A model generated the notes under the pieces. It saw only the letters and a list, made by a program, of their open reading frames with translations, was not told where the DNA came from and did no database searches. The position numbers were made by a program, and so were the translations under genes. From Gemmatimonadaceae bacterium (GTDB lineage Bacteria > Gemmatimonadota > Gemmatimonadetes > Gemmatimonadales > Gemmatimonadaceae), in contig JANYKY010000196.1 in assembly GCA_025357975.1 (NCBI GenBank), positions 1 to 7,382 of the forward strand: a DNA stretch of 7,382 nucleotides, written 5' to 3'. This document shows, piece after piece, positions 1-5,183 of the stretch (position 1 is the stretch's first letter; the number at the start of each line of letters is the position of its first letter).

Positions 1-276
1 GGTTATCACCTGCTCGGCCTGCAGACTTATTTCACCGCCGGCGAGCAGGAAGTCCGCGCGTGGACAATCCATCGCGGCGACACCGCGCCGAAGGCCGCCG
101 CGGTGATTCACACAGATTTCGAGAAGGGATTCATTCGCGCCGAGACGGTCGGGTACGACGACTTCGTGGAGAATGGCGGATGGAAAGGGGCGCGCGAAAA
201 AGGCGCGGTGCGGTCGGAAGGGAAAGAGTATGTCGTTGCCGATGGTGACGTGCTGCTGTTTCGGTTCAACGTCTAG
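1..276 (+). CDS. ychF: Ribosome-binding ATPase YchF, C-terminal part (5' end outside window)
   Basis: The frame is open from base 1 and ends at TAG 274-276, giving the last 91 residues. They match the C-terminal TGS region of YchF/OLA1: [13 protein letters not shown], then the family signature [16 protein letters not shown], a YDDF segment, and the usual ending [10 protein letters not shown]. YchF is an Obg-related P-loop protein of about 360 residues that prefers ATP and binds ribosomes. Its G domain and coiled coil lie upstream of this window. The stop falls where the family normally ends, so the gene is complete at its 3' end. Two hairpins follow. In Bacillus subtilis the ychF orthologue is next to rpsF; here rpsF begins about 2.4 kb further on. 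The family call is made on several consecutive signature motifs. Confidence 0.95.
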   Translation, partial: GYHLLGLQTYFTAGEQEVRAWTIHRGDTAPKAAAVIHTDFEKGFIRAETVGYDDFVENGGWKGAREKGAVRSEGKEYVVADGDVLLFRFNV

Positions 277-278
277 TA

Positions 279-298
279 CCTCGGTGGCAACGCCGAGG
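279..298 (+). terminator. Hairpin just after ychF, weak terminator candidate
   Basis: CCTCGGTG (279-286) pairs with CGCCGAGG (291-298), eight pairs including one G-U, closing a GCAA (GNRA) tetraloop. It starts two bases after the ychF stop. The following sequence (GTTACTGG) has no real U-tract, so it may only protect the 3' end or act together with the next hairpin. Confidence 0.45.
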
Positions 299-341
299 GT
301 TACTGGACTTCTGGGATTAGTGGTCGCAGCTTCTCATTGGC

Positions 342-363
342 CGCGCTCGCCCTGAGCGCGTTT
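342..363 (+). terminator. GC-rich hairpin with short T-run, candidate ychF terminator
   Basis: CGCGCTC (342-348) and GAGCGCG (354-360) form a perfect 7-bp stem with a 5-nt loop, followed directly by TTT. It lies in the ychF to lipoprotein gap (277-389). The T-run is short, so it could instead be part of the leader of the next gene. I found no convincing sigma70-type promoter in this gap. Confidence 0.45.
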
Positions 364-389
364 CAAACCCGTTAGGACCGGAGCACCAG

Positions 390-1052
390 ATGGAACATCG
401 CACTCCTAAAAGCTTCGTCACTGCAACAATTTTTACCGCAGCATTTGTGTTGACTGCATGCGGGCCCGAAGGTTCGCCATTTCCGTCCAGTCCAATCGCC
501 GCAACGGTCGACGCGATGGCGCCACAATTTTCGTTGCTAGGCGGTTCCACCGTCCTCAATACGCAGCTCGGTGCACTTTCGGGGAGCAGCGCGAGTGCTT
601 ACGGACACATTCAGCTCAAGCTCGATCCGACACAGGCCGATCCCTGCGGGCCAGCGACGAGCACGCGGCCTTCACCAGGTTTTGCGACGGTTGCGATATG
701 CGGAAGCATCCAGAACCCGCAGGGTGACAATATCCTGACGGACGCAGGTTTGTATTTCCTGTCGGCATTCCCAAGCGACATAGGTGCTTCGTTGGTAGCA
801 GGGCTGACCGTCACGATTCCAGGCAACCCGGTCGACCAGTGCCGCAGCCTTTCTCTTCGGGGAGAAGCTAAGATCAGCCAGACGCTCGTCGATGCGGTCC
901 GGGCAAACCCTGCGCAATACCAGATCCGGTTTGGCGCGCTAGGTGGCCAGTTCGGTATACCCGGAAACCCGGTTAGGACTATACCCGGGAACCCAATTCT
1001 TCCGGCATCGCTCATGTGCGAGGGAGTCATCACGAACTTTGTGAGCTTCTAA
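390..1052 (+). CDS. Predicted secreted lipoprotein with IPGNP motifs, function unknown
   Basis: This encodes 220 residues. The start is supported by CGGAG at 379-383, six bases before ATG. The N-terminus has a basic stretch, a hydrophobic core (about residues 9-23) and a lipobox LTAC with Cys24, so it should be a lipid-anchored envelope protein. The mature part is rich in Ser, Gly and Pro and has four further cysteines (86, 104, 151, 210), enough for two disulfides in the periplasm. IPGNP occurs three times (residues 143, 190, 198); the last two form an 8-residue tandem repeat also visible in the DNA. I do not recognise the family. The spacing of a late segment (ISQTLVDAVRANPAQYQIRF, then EGVI near the end) loosely recalls the end of a CHRD domain, as in the protein encoded opposite it, but the key HIH and GEIRG motifs are absent. 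The gene stands alone and converges on the DUF4198 gene. Confidence 0.8.
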   Translation: MEHRTPKSFVTATIFTAAFVLTACGPEGSPFPSSPIAATVDAMAPQFSLLGGSTVLNTQLGALSGSSASAYGHIQLKLDPTQADPCGPATSTRPSPGFATVAICGSIQNPQGDNILTDAGLYFLSAFPSDIGASLVAGLTVTIPGNPVDQCRSLSLRGEAKISQTLVDAVRANPAQYQIRFGALGGQFGIPGNPVRTIPGNPILPASLMCEGVITNFVSF

Positions 1053-1081
1053 GTCTCACCTCTCAGTGGTGCAGCGAGCGA

Positions 1082-1126
1082 GTAAAGCGACGGTCAGGCA
1101 TCGCCTATTCCTGACCGTCGCTTTAC
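1082..1126. terminator. Bidirectional intrinsic terminator between convergent genes
   Basis: GTAAAGCGACGGTCAGG (1082-1098) and CCTGACCGTCGCTTTAC (1110-1126) are perfect reverse complements, a 17-bp stem with an 11-nt loop. AAA on the left and TTT on the right of the stem give a short U-run in either direction. It lies in the 84-bp gap between the stops of the lipoprotein gene (1052) and the DUF4198 gene (1137), the classic place for a shared terminator. Confidence 0.85.
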
Positions 1127-1136
1127 AAGAGCTAGA

Positions 1137-1964
1137 TCATTTGAGCTCGAACGTCAGCGTCGCCCACTTGCTCTCGTAGTCAACTTTTCCGGAGCCGGTA
1201 AACGGCGCCATGTGAATGAACTTTACGTACCACTGGCCCCGCGCATTCAGCTTGATGGTCGCAATCCCGGCGGCGTTGGTGCGAACTCTCTTCTCCGTAA
1301 ACCGCCCGCCCGTGGCGGTTCTGCCACCCGATACCACTAGCTCGTTTGCAGACGGATGCCCCTCGACCAGCGCGCGGACACGCATCGATCCACCGAGCCG
1401 AGCTGAGTATGGATTGTCCATCGCAACGAGTTCTGCCGGATACCCCAGCATCGCAGCGAAGGCCCCGTCCCTTTTCTTTCCGACCTGCAGGATTGCCTTG
1501 ATGTGTTTGGAATAGCGCTCCGTGGCGTCTTTCCCAAGCTCGTTTTTCTTTTTTCGGAGCGCGAGAATATCCGGGATTCCGTCGTCGGCAAGATACTTGT
1601 TGAAATCCGCCGGTTTTAGCGTTATCTCGCGCGCCAGGAGCGATGCTCCGACAACGTACGTGCCAGCATTCCCGACCTTGACCGTGAGCACACTCGTATC
1701 ACCCGCAGTCGACCATGCAGAAGAATCGGGATGATCGTGGCCTGATGGCCCGACGATACTCAGGTCGCGCAGGCGGTCTCGCGTAATCGAGTTCTCGCTC
1801 TTGCTGAAAGTCCCGTTGAGTGCGCGGAGATGAACTACGCTTTGAGGCGGAACGAAGAAGCTATCGGCACGAAAGAAAAAATCGTGGGCCTGCAGTGACG
1901 CGGTGGTGACGCCAAGCCCAATTAGAACAATTGCGGCGCGCGGGGTCAAACGTCTGGAGGTCAC
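1137..1964 (-). CDS. DUF4198 domain-containing periplasmic protein
   Basis: This encodes 275 residues from a GTG start whose GTGA overlaps the stop of the upstream CHRD gene by 4 nt; no strong Shine-Dalgarno is visible, so translational coupling is likely. A signal peptide (about 1-26) ends SLQA, leaving a mature N-terminus of HDFFF. A His straight after the cleavage site is typical of DUF4198 proteins (NikM-like) and could be a metal ligand. Family traits follow in order: FNKYLADDGI (121-130), ERYSKHIKAILQVG (149-162), ELVAMDNPYSAR (178-189), an Ig-like C-terminal part with NAAGIATIKL, GQWYVKFIHM (243-252) and the ending YESKWATLTFEL. The length is normal for the family. Relatives are annotated as nickel-uptake-like proteins, but no transporter gene is nearby, so a metal role is only an inference from the family. 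Confidence 0.88.
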   Translation of the reverse strand: MTSRRLTPRAAIVLIGLGVTTASLQAHDFFFRADSFFVPPQSVVHLRALNGTFSKSENSITRDRLRDLSIVGPSGHDHPDSSAWSTAGDTSVLTVKVGNAGTYVVGASLLAREITLKPADFNKYLADDGIPDILALRKKKNELGKDATERYSKHIKAILQVGKKRDGAFAAMLGYPAELVAMDNPYSARLGGSMRVRALVEGHPSANELVVSGGRTATGGRFTEKRVRTNAAGIATIKLNARGQWYVKFIHMAPFTGSGKVDYESKWATLTFELK

Positions 1965-2461
1965 TGAGTCGCGGTTGGGACACCTGCAACGAGCTGGCCC
2001 CGGATCTCTCCGCTGGGATTGGCAATTGTGTGCACGTTTACGTACGCGTTACCGCTAAGAATTAGAGCCTTGAGCGATTCCAGCGTTACACCCGAGGGCA
2101 GGTTCGATGCGTCGAGGGAGCCGACGGCAAACACACCGCTCACGTTTCCGGTTGGCGAGCCGGGGAGAAAAAGGGTCACGATGACAGGGCCAGCGACGCC
2201 TGGAGCGCCGCTATGAATGTGAGCCATCGTGATGCCGGTGATGTTGACCGCCGAGAGCTGGAAATCGATTCGCGATGGATAGAGCAGGACCTGCGCGGTT
2301 CCCGACGCATTGGTCGGTTTTGGCGTGGGAACTTCGCCAAGCTGCTTGAGCGCGACGATGTAGGTCTGCTCGACGTCAAGACCGCCGGTGGACATTCCGT
2401 TGGAGCAGCTCGCCGTTACGGCTATGACTGCAGCGAGAAATCCGAATTTGATGTACCGCAT
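1961..2461 (-). CDS. CHRD-domain lipoprotein
   Basis: This encodes 166 residues starting at ATG 2461-2459 (MRYIKFGFL). GGAG, complementary to 2469-2472, lies 7 nt upstream. The frame stays open to an ATG at 2503, but that start would put a non-signal-like stretch before the signal peptide. The hydrophobic segment 6-17 ends in TASC (Cys19), a slightly atypical lipobox. A CHRD domain fills residues 33-157: ALKQLGEVP (37-45), GTAQVLL, the central AHIHSGAPGVAGPVIV (80-95), and a close with AYVNVHTIANPSGEIRGQL (139-157). CHRD is an immunoglobulin-like domain first described in chordin and found in many bacterial surface proteins, usually without known function. It heads a two-gene operon with the DUF4198 gene, so the two products may act together at the cell surface. 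Confidence 0.9.
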   Translation of the reverse strand: MRYIKFGFLAAVIAVTASCSNGMSTGGLDVEQTYIVALKQLGEVPTPKPTNASGTAQVLLYPSRIDFQLSAVNITGITMAHIHSGAPGVAGPVIVTLFLPGSPTGNVSGVFAVGSLDASNLPSGVTLESLKALILSGNAYVNVHTIANPSGEIRGQLVAGVPTATQ

Positions 2462-2501
2462 GATGAATCTCCATGTTGTGAACGCGTGCGAGTTACGCTG
2501 C

Positions 2502-2533
2502 AAAAACTACCCCGTCTGCGCGAAAGACGGTAG
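2502..2533 (-). terminator. Terminator-like hairpin in the leader of the CHRD operon
   Basis: Read on the minus strand, CTACCGTCT pairs with AGACGG-GG-TAG across a 7-nt loop (plus-strand stem 2512-2517 with 2525-2530, outer pairs 2507-2509 with 2531-2533). It is followed at once by TTTTTG (complement of 2502-2506). This has the form of an intrinsic terminator and points into the CHRD gene, whose start is about 40 nt further on. It could be an attenuator or a block to read-through from the right. Confidence 0.5.
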
Positions 2534-2562
2534 AAATCGGTACGCATTGCCGATGCGGGACG

Positions 2563-2591
2563 TTGCCTGCCTCCTCTGTCAGGGGTATCTT
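2563..2591 (+). promoter_or_regulatory. Candidate sigma70-type promoter for rpsF operon
   Basis: TTGCCT (2563-2568) and TATCTT (2586-2591) are separated by 17 bp, each matching four of six consensus bases. Transcription would start near 2598 and give a leader of about 95 nt that includes the hairpin at 2635-2661. No clear minus-strand promoter for the CHRD operon could be picked out in the 232-bp divergent gap (2462-2693). Confidence 0.4.
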
Positions 2592-2634
2592 TCGCCTTCC
2601 CAAAAACGGTCGCGATGAGCGGCCTTCATACCTT

Positions 2635-2661
2635 CCCCCCTCTCCGGCAACCAGCGGGGGG
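2635..2661 (+). promoter_or_regulatory. G/C-stem hairpin in rpsF leader, possible S6:S18 autoregulatory site
   Basis: CCCCCC (2635-2640) faces GGGGGG (2656-2661) around a 15-nt region containing CCG (2644-2646) and a possible inner GG-CAA-CC helix. No U-tract follows, so it is not a terminator. The S6:S18 complex is known to bind a hairpin with an unpaired CCG in rpsF leaders of many bacteria. The position and the CCG fit, but the exact fold was not checked against the consensus. Confidence 0.35.
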
Positions 2662-2693
2662 CGGTTTCAGACCACAAGGAGGATTGCCTACCG

Positions 2694-3059
2694 ATGTCTC
2701 GGAACTACGAGGCGGTGTACATATTCGACTCTACACTCGAAGACGCCGCAATTACTGAAAAACTTGGCCGTTTTCACGGTCTGCTCGGCACCAGCGAGCA
2801 GCCTGAAACGAGTCTTTGGGGCCGGCGCCAGCTTGCCTACCCAATCGGCACACGCGAGAACGGCTACTACGTCGTATCCAGGTTCGCAGCCGATCCGTCC
2901 GTGCTTCCCGAGTACGAGCGCGCGCTCAAGCTCGACGACGGAGTTATCCGCTATCTGATCACGCTCCATGAGCATGAAGTCGGAGCACCGGCGATGAGCG
3001 AAGAAGAAATGGCAGCCCAGGCGGCGCGCCGTGATGATGACGACGACGACGAGGATTAG
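2694..3059 (+). CDS. rpsF: 30S ribosomal protein bS6
   Basis: This encodes 121 residues. A strong AAGGAGG (2676-2682) lies 11 nt before ATG. The N-terminal MSRNYEAVYIFDSTL strand, the WGRRQLAYPIGTRENGYYVV core (about residues 42-61) and the VIRYLITLHE strand are typical of bS6. In the ribosome it pairs with bS18 on the 30S platform. The C-terminus adds an Ala/Glu-rich segment and an acidic tail, RRDDDDDDED, encoded by repeated GAT/GAC codons. Acidic tails occur in other bS6 proteins, and in E. coli RimK adds glutamates to the bS6 end, so this tail may be a genome-encoded equivalent (inference). It is the first gene of the rpsF-rpsR-DUF2232-rplI cluster. The ssb gene often found between rpsF and rpsR is missing here. 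Confidence 0.97.
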   Translation: MSRNYEAVYIFDSTLEDAAITEKLGRFHGLLGTSEQPETSLWGRRQLAYPIGTRENGYYVVSRFAADPSVLPEYERALKLDDGVIRYLITLHEHEVGAPAMSEEEMAAQAARRDDDDDDED

Positions 3060-3065
3060 CCCACA

Positions 3066-3287
3066 ATGAGAAGACCACAGAAAAGTTGCCCCTTCTGCGA
3101 AGGACGCGTACGCTGGATCGACTACAAGGATGATCGCACGCTGGGCCGTTTCATCACGGACCAGGGGAAGATTCTCCCGAGTCGCCTCAGTGGAACCTGC
3201 GCTCGCCACCAGCGCCAGCTTTCGACAGCTATCAAGCGTGCTCGCTATCTCGCGATCATTCCTTACCTGAAGGGACACACCGCGTAG
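3066..3287 (+). CDS. rpsR: 30S ribosomal protein bS18, zinc-binding type
   Basis: This encodes 73 residues, starting 6 nt after the rpsF stop. The likely Shine-Dalgarno GAGG (3051-3054) lies inside the codons of the bS6 acidic tail, which ties the two genes together. The signature is clear: CPFC (Cys8, Cys11), [22 protein letters not shown] in the middle, [21 protein letters not shown], and an ending close to LPY (here IPYLKGHTA). Cys8, Cys11, Cys45 and His48 make a full CxxC...CxxH zinc ribbon, so this is the C+ form. Bacteria with zinc-starvation responses often carry a cysteine-free second copy elsewhere; none is present in this window. It binds bS6 and 16S rRNA on the 30S platform. Confidence 0.97.
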   Translation: MRRPQKSCPFCEGRVRWIDYKDDRTLGRFITDQGKILPSRLSGTCARHQRQLSTAIKRARYLAIIPYLKGHTA

Positions 3288-3288
3288 C

Positions 3289-4338
3289 ATGACCGTACCC
3301 GCCACACCGGTTCAGGAGCGGGCCGGGTGGCGGCGGCTCCTGGAGGCTGTCGCCTCCTCGCGCCGCAACGTACTTGCCGTCGCCGCGTTCGTCATCCTCC
3401 CTGCTTTTCCGCAGGTGAGAGCGGCCATTCCGATCGAGCAGAATGCGCTCATGCTGGTAACGGCAATCGCAGTGTTTGCAATCGTGGGCTGGGTTCGCGG
3501 GGGGCGCTTGCATTTCGCCCTCCTCTGGATTGCCATCGCTGGCTTGTTTTTCCTCGGAGCCGACTTTCCGGCCACCGGTTCGTACGGCTGGCTTGCGCGC
3601 GGCTGGATCATCCTCACCGCAGCAAGTGCCGGCATCGTCTGCGTCATCGTATCGACTGAGGGCTTTTTCACTCGTGCGCTGTCGGCCATCGCCATCTCCT
3701 TTGCGCTGGCCTTCGGAGTGGTGCTTGTATCGCCCGGGGGAATGGACAGGGCTGCCTCAGCAATGAGTACGGAGCTTCACAGGCGGGTCGCAGAGTCTGA
3801 CACTCAGCTCCGCGAAGCGGCGAAGCAACCAGAGTGGAAGCAGCTATTCGCGCAGAACCCGAAAATGAACCTTGTTGCAATGCAGGAGGAGCAGCTAGCT
3901 GCAATATCGAAATGGTCCCTGATATTGGTACCGGCCTTTGCAGCACTTCAATCCATTGCGGCGCTCGCAGTCGCGTGGTCTCTGTATCACCGGATGAATG
4001 GCGTGCCTCTGGGTCCGCCACTTGGCAAGTTTCGGGATTTCAGGTTCAATGATCAGCTCGTGTGGGGAGTCGCGGTTGGAGCGTCCATATTCCTCCTTAA
4101 GGCTTTCGCTGATGGAAGGAATGCGGGACTGAATCTGCTCGTATTCTTCGGGTTTCTTTATTTGCTTCGCGGGATCGCAATTATTGTGTGGACGGTGCGC
4201 GGACGCGCCACACGCGTAATGCTTGTCATCTCGAGCGTATTCGGATGGTGGTTGATGGGGCCGATAGCGCTCGTGCTTGGCCTCGGTGACACATGGCTCG
4301 ACTGGCGATCGCGTATCGAAGCCAAATCAATCAGATAG
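3289..4338 (+). CDS. DUF2232 (YybS-like) integral membrane protein
   Basis: This encodes 349 residues, with the ATG one base after the rpsR stop. About nine hydrophobic segments are visible (roughly 27-45, 52-70, 75-92, 102-122, 130-148, 208-232, 255-273, 280-303, 308-332). A charged, probably helical stretch (150-207) separates the first five from the last four. The C-terminal part carries DUF2232-like features: FRFNDQLVWGVAVG, LNLLVFFGFLYLLRGIAIIVW and the closing LGLGDTWLDWRSR. The place between rpsR and rplI is also characteristic, as B. subtilis yybS lies close to rplI. The function of the family is not established; the constant link to ribosomal genes may reflect shared expression rather than a ribosomal role. 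Confidence 0.85.
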   Translation: MTVPATPVQERAGWRRLLEAVASSRRNVLAVAAFVILPAFPQVRAAIPIEQNALMLVTAIAVFAIVGWVRGGRLHFALLWIAIAGLFFLGADFPATGSYGWLARGWIILTAASAGIVCVIVSTEGFFTRALSAIAISFALAFGVVLVSPGGMDRAASAMSTELHRRVAESDTQLREAAKQPEWKQLFAQNPKMNLVAMQEEQLAAISKWSLILVPAFAALQSIAALAVAWSLYHRMNGVPLGPPLGKFRDFRFNDQLVWGVAVGASIFLLKAFADGRNAGLNLLVFFGFLYLLRGIAIIVWTVRGRATRVMLVISSVFGWWLMGPIALVLGLGDTWLDWRSRIEAKSIR

Positions 4339-4353
4339 ACAACTAGATTATTG

Positions 4354-4374
4354 CGCGGCGCGCGTGTCGCCGCG
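4354..4374 (+). other. GC hairpin in rplI leader
   Basis: CGCGGCG (4354-4360) and CGCCGCG (4368-4374) form a perfect 7-bp stem with a 7-nt loop in the 61-bp gap between the DUF2232 gene and rplI. A TTTT run begins 7 nt later (4381-4384), too far for a standard terminator. It could tune read-through into rplI or stabilise a processed end. Confidence 0.4.
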
Positions 4375-4399
4375 GTTCACTTTTAACAGGGTTCTCGCA

Positions 4400-4843
4400 A
4401 TGGAAGTCATTCTTCGACAGGCAGTTGAAAAGCTCGGACACCCGGGCGACATCGTTAAGGTTTCACCCGGCTACGCGCGCAACTACCTGCTCCCGCGCGG
4501 TTTCGCGTATGAAGCGACCGCCGGCAATCGCAAGCGTATTGCTCAGGAAAAGGCGCGCCTCGACGCAGCAGAGGAAGCTCGCCGTGCCTCAGCCCAGGAA
4601 TACGCGGGCAAGATCGAGCAGATCTCGCTGACATTCTCAGCCCGTGTTGGCGAAGAAGGCAAGTTGTTCGGCTCCGTAACCTCCGCCGACATCGCGCAGC
4701 AGTTGGCTGAGCAGGGTTACGAGATCGAAAAGCGGCAGATCGATCTGAAGGATCCGATCAAGGCGCTCGGTGTCTATCGAGTTCCGATTCGGCTGCACGC
4801 CGACGTTCATCCCGAAATCAAAGTCTGGGTTATCAAACAATAG
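4400..4843 (+). CDS. rplI: 50S ribosomal protein bL9
   Basis: This encodes 147 residues. The ATG at 4400 gives the canonical MEVILRQAVEKLG start, with a modest Shine-Dalgarno ACAGGG (4385-4390). The frame stays open back to 4277, but that extension overlaps the DUF2232 gene and is not bL9-like. The N-terminal domain contains the family signature GHPGDIVKVSPGYARNYLLP (13-32). A long charged helix (about 40-75) connects to the C-terminal domain, with VGEEGKLFGSVTSADIAQQL and the ending HPEIKVWVIKQ. The length matches the family. bL9 binds 23S rRNA near the L1 stalk and affects translational fidelity. It is the last gene of the ribosomal cluster. The stop codon TAG overlaps the first unit of a heptamer repeat array. 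Confidence 0.97.
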   Translation: MEVILRQAVEKLGHPGDIVKVSPGYARNYLLPRGFAYEATAGNRKRIAQEKARLDAAEEARRASAQEYAGKIEQISLTFSARVGEEGKLFGSVTSADIAQQLAEQGYEIEKRQIDLKDPIKALGVYRVPIRLHADVHPEIKVWVIKQ

Positions 4844-4896
4844 CCACACGGCCTGGCCACAAGCCACAAGCCACAGGCCACAAGCCACACGCTACA
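4842..4896. repeat. Heptamer tandem array, left block (unit AGCCACA)
   Basis: After one unit at 4842-4848, which includes the last two bases of the rplI stop, and a 6-base spacer, six units run without a break from 4855: GGCCACA, AGCCACA, AGCCACA, GGCCACA, AGCCACA, CGCTACA. Expressed in another phase the unit is CACAAGC. The period of 7 is not a multiple of three and no plausible protein is encoded. Confidence 0.9.
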
Positions 4897-4915
4897 GCGG
4901 AAAGGGCAATGCGCA

Positions 4916-4937
4916 GCTAGCCTCTAGCCCGTAGCCC
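4916..4937. repeat. Short heptamer array (NNTAGCC x3)
   Basis: GCTAGCC, TCTAGCC and CGTAGCC follow each other at 4916-4936, with another C after. The period is again 7 bp. The 9-mer GTAGCCCAA here (4931-4939) recurs at 5062-5070 in the right block, so the pieces belong to one repeat family. Confidence 0.7.
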
Positions 4938-4981
4938 AAAAAACAACCGCCTCATTGCGGACGTCGTCGGCCAGTAGTCCT

Positions 4982-5079
4982 GCTTTTGGCTTTTGCCTTT
5001 TGGCTTTTGCCTTTTGGCTTGTGACTTTTGGCTTGTGACTTTTGGCTGTGCCCCAAGGCTGGTAGCCCAAGGCTGTTTG
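4982..5079. repeat. Heptamer tandem array, right block (units GCTTTTG, CCTTTTG, GCTTGTG, ACTTTTG)
   Basis: Fourteen consecutive 7-bp steps keep phase. The first nine (4982-5044) are GCTTTTG, GCTTTTG, CCTTTTG, GCTTTTG, CCTTTTG, GCTTGTG, ACTTTTG, GCTTGTG, ACTTTTG. The last five (5045-5079) are more diverged but include CCCAAGG twice, 14 bp apart. GCTTGTG is the exact reverse complement of CACAAGC, the left-block unit, so the blocks are inverted relative to each other. Between 4938 and 4981 I see only a minor hairpin (4947-4950 with 4957-4960). Confidence 0.9.
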
Positions 5080-5107
5080 CCGGGCACCCGTTATGCATTT
5101 CGCATCA

Positions 5108-5137
5108 TTAACGGAACTTCTCCCTCGCCCGTATGAT
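5108..5137 (+). promoter_or_regulatory. Candidate promoter for rsfS operon
   Basis: TTAACG (5108-5113) and TATGAT (5132-5137) are 18 bp apart; the -10 matches five and the -35 four of six consensus bases. It lies directly after the repeat array and about 45 bp before rsfS, giving rsfS its own promoter. A small GGGC/GCCC hairpin (5150-5162) would lie in the short leader. Confidence 0.55.
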
Positions 5138-5183
5138 ATTGTAGAAAGAGGGCTCAACGCCCGTTCAACTCAACCGGAGCCGA

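Noticed and set aside
60..355. Two short plus-strand frames overlapping the ychF end
   Set aside because: They are Arg-rich out-of-frame readings of ychF with no support of their own.
2462..2503. Upstream start for the CHRD gene at 2503
   Set aside because: The start at 2461 has a GGAG at 7 nt and places the signal peptide at the N-terminus; the upstream ATG does not.
2688..3305. Minus-strand 205-residue open frame opposite rpsF and rpsR
   Set aside because: It is a shadow of two certain ribosomal protein genes and resembles no known protein.
3312..3695. Minus-strand open frame opposite the DUF2232 gene
   Set aside because: Low-complexity Arg/Ala/Thr content typical of an antisense shadow in GC-rich DNA.
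4277..4399. N-terminal extension of bL9 upstream of 4400
   Set aside because: The extension overlaps the DUF2232 gene in another frame, and the canonical bL9 start is at 4400.
4941..4960. Minus-strand terminator (CCGC/GCGG stem followed by TTGTTTTTT)
   Set aside because: The stem has only four pairs and no minus-strand gene lies upstream; the T-run is probably chance sequence between repeat blocks.
4842..5079. CRISPR array
   Set aside because: Units are 7 bp, contiguous and without unique spacers; no cas genes are nearby.
4924..5157. Minus-strand 77-residue open frame with Lys/Gln/Pro-rich repeats
   Set aside because: Its repeated peptide is only the translation of the 7-bp array, there is no ribosome-binding site, and it matches no protein family I recognise.
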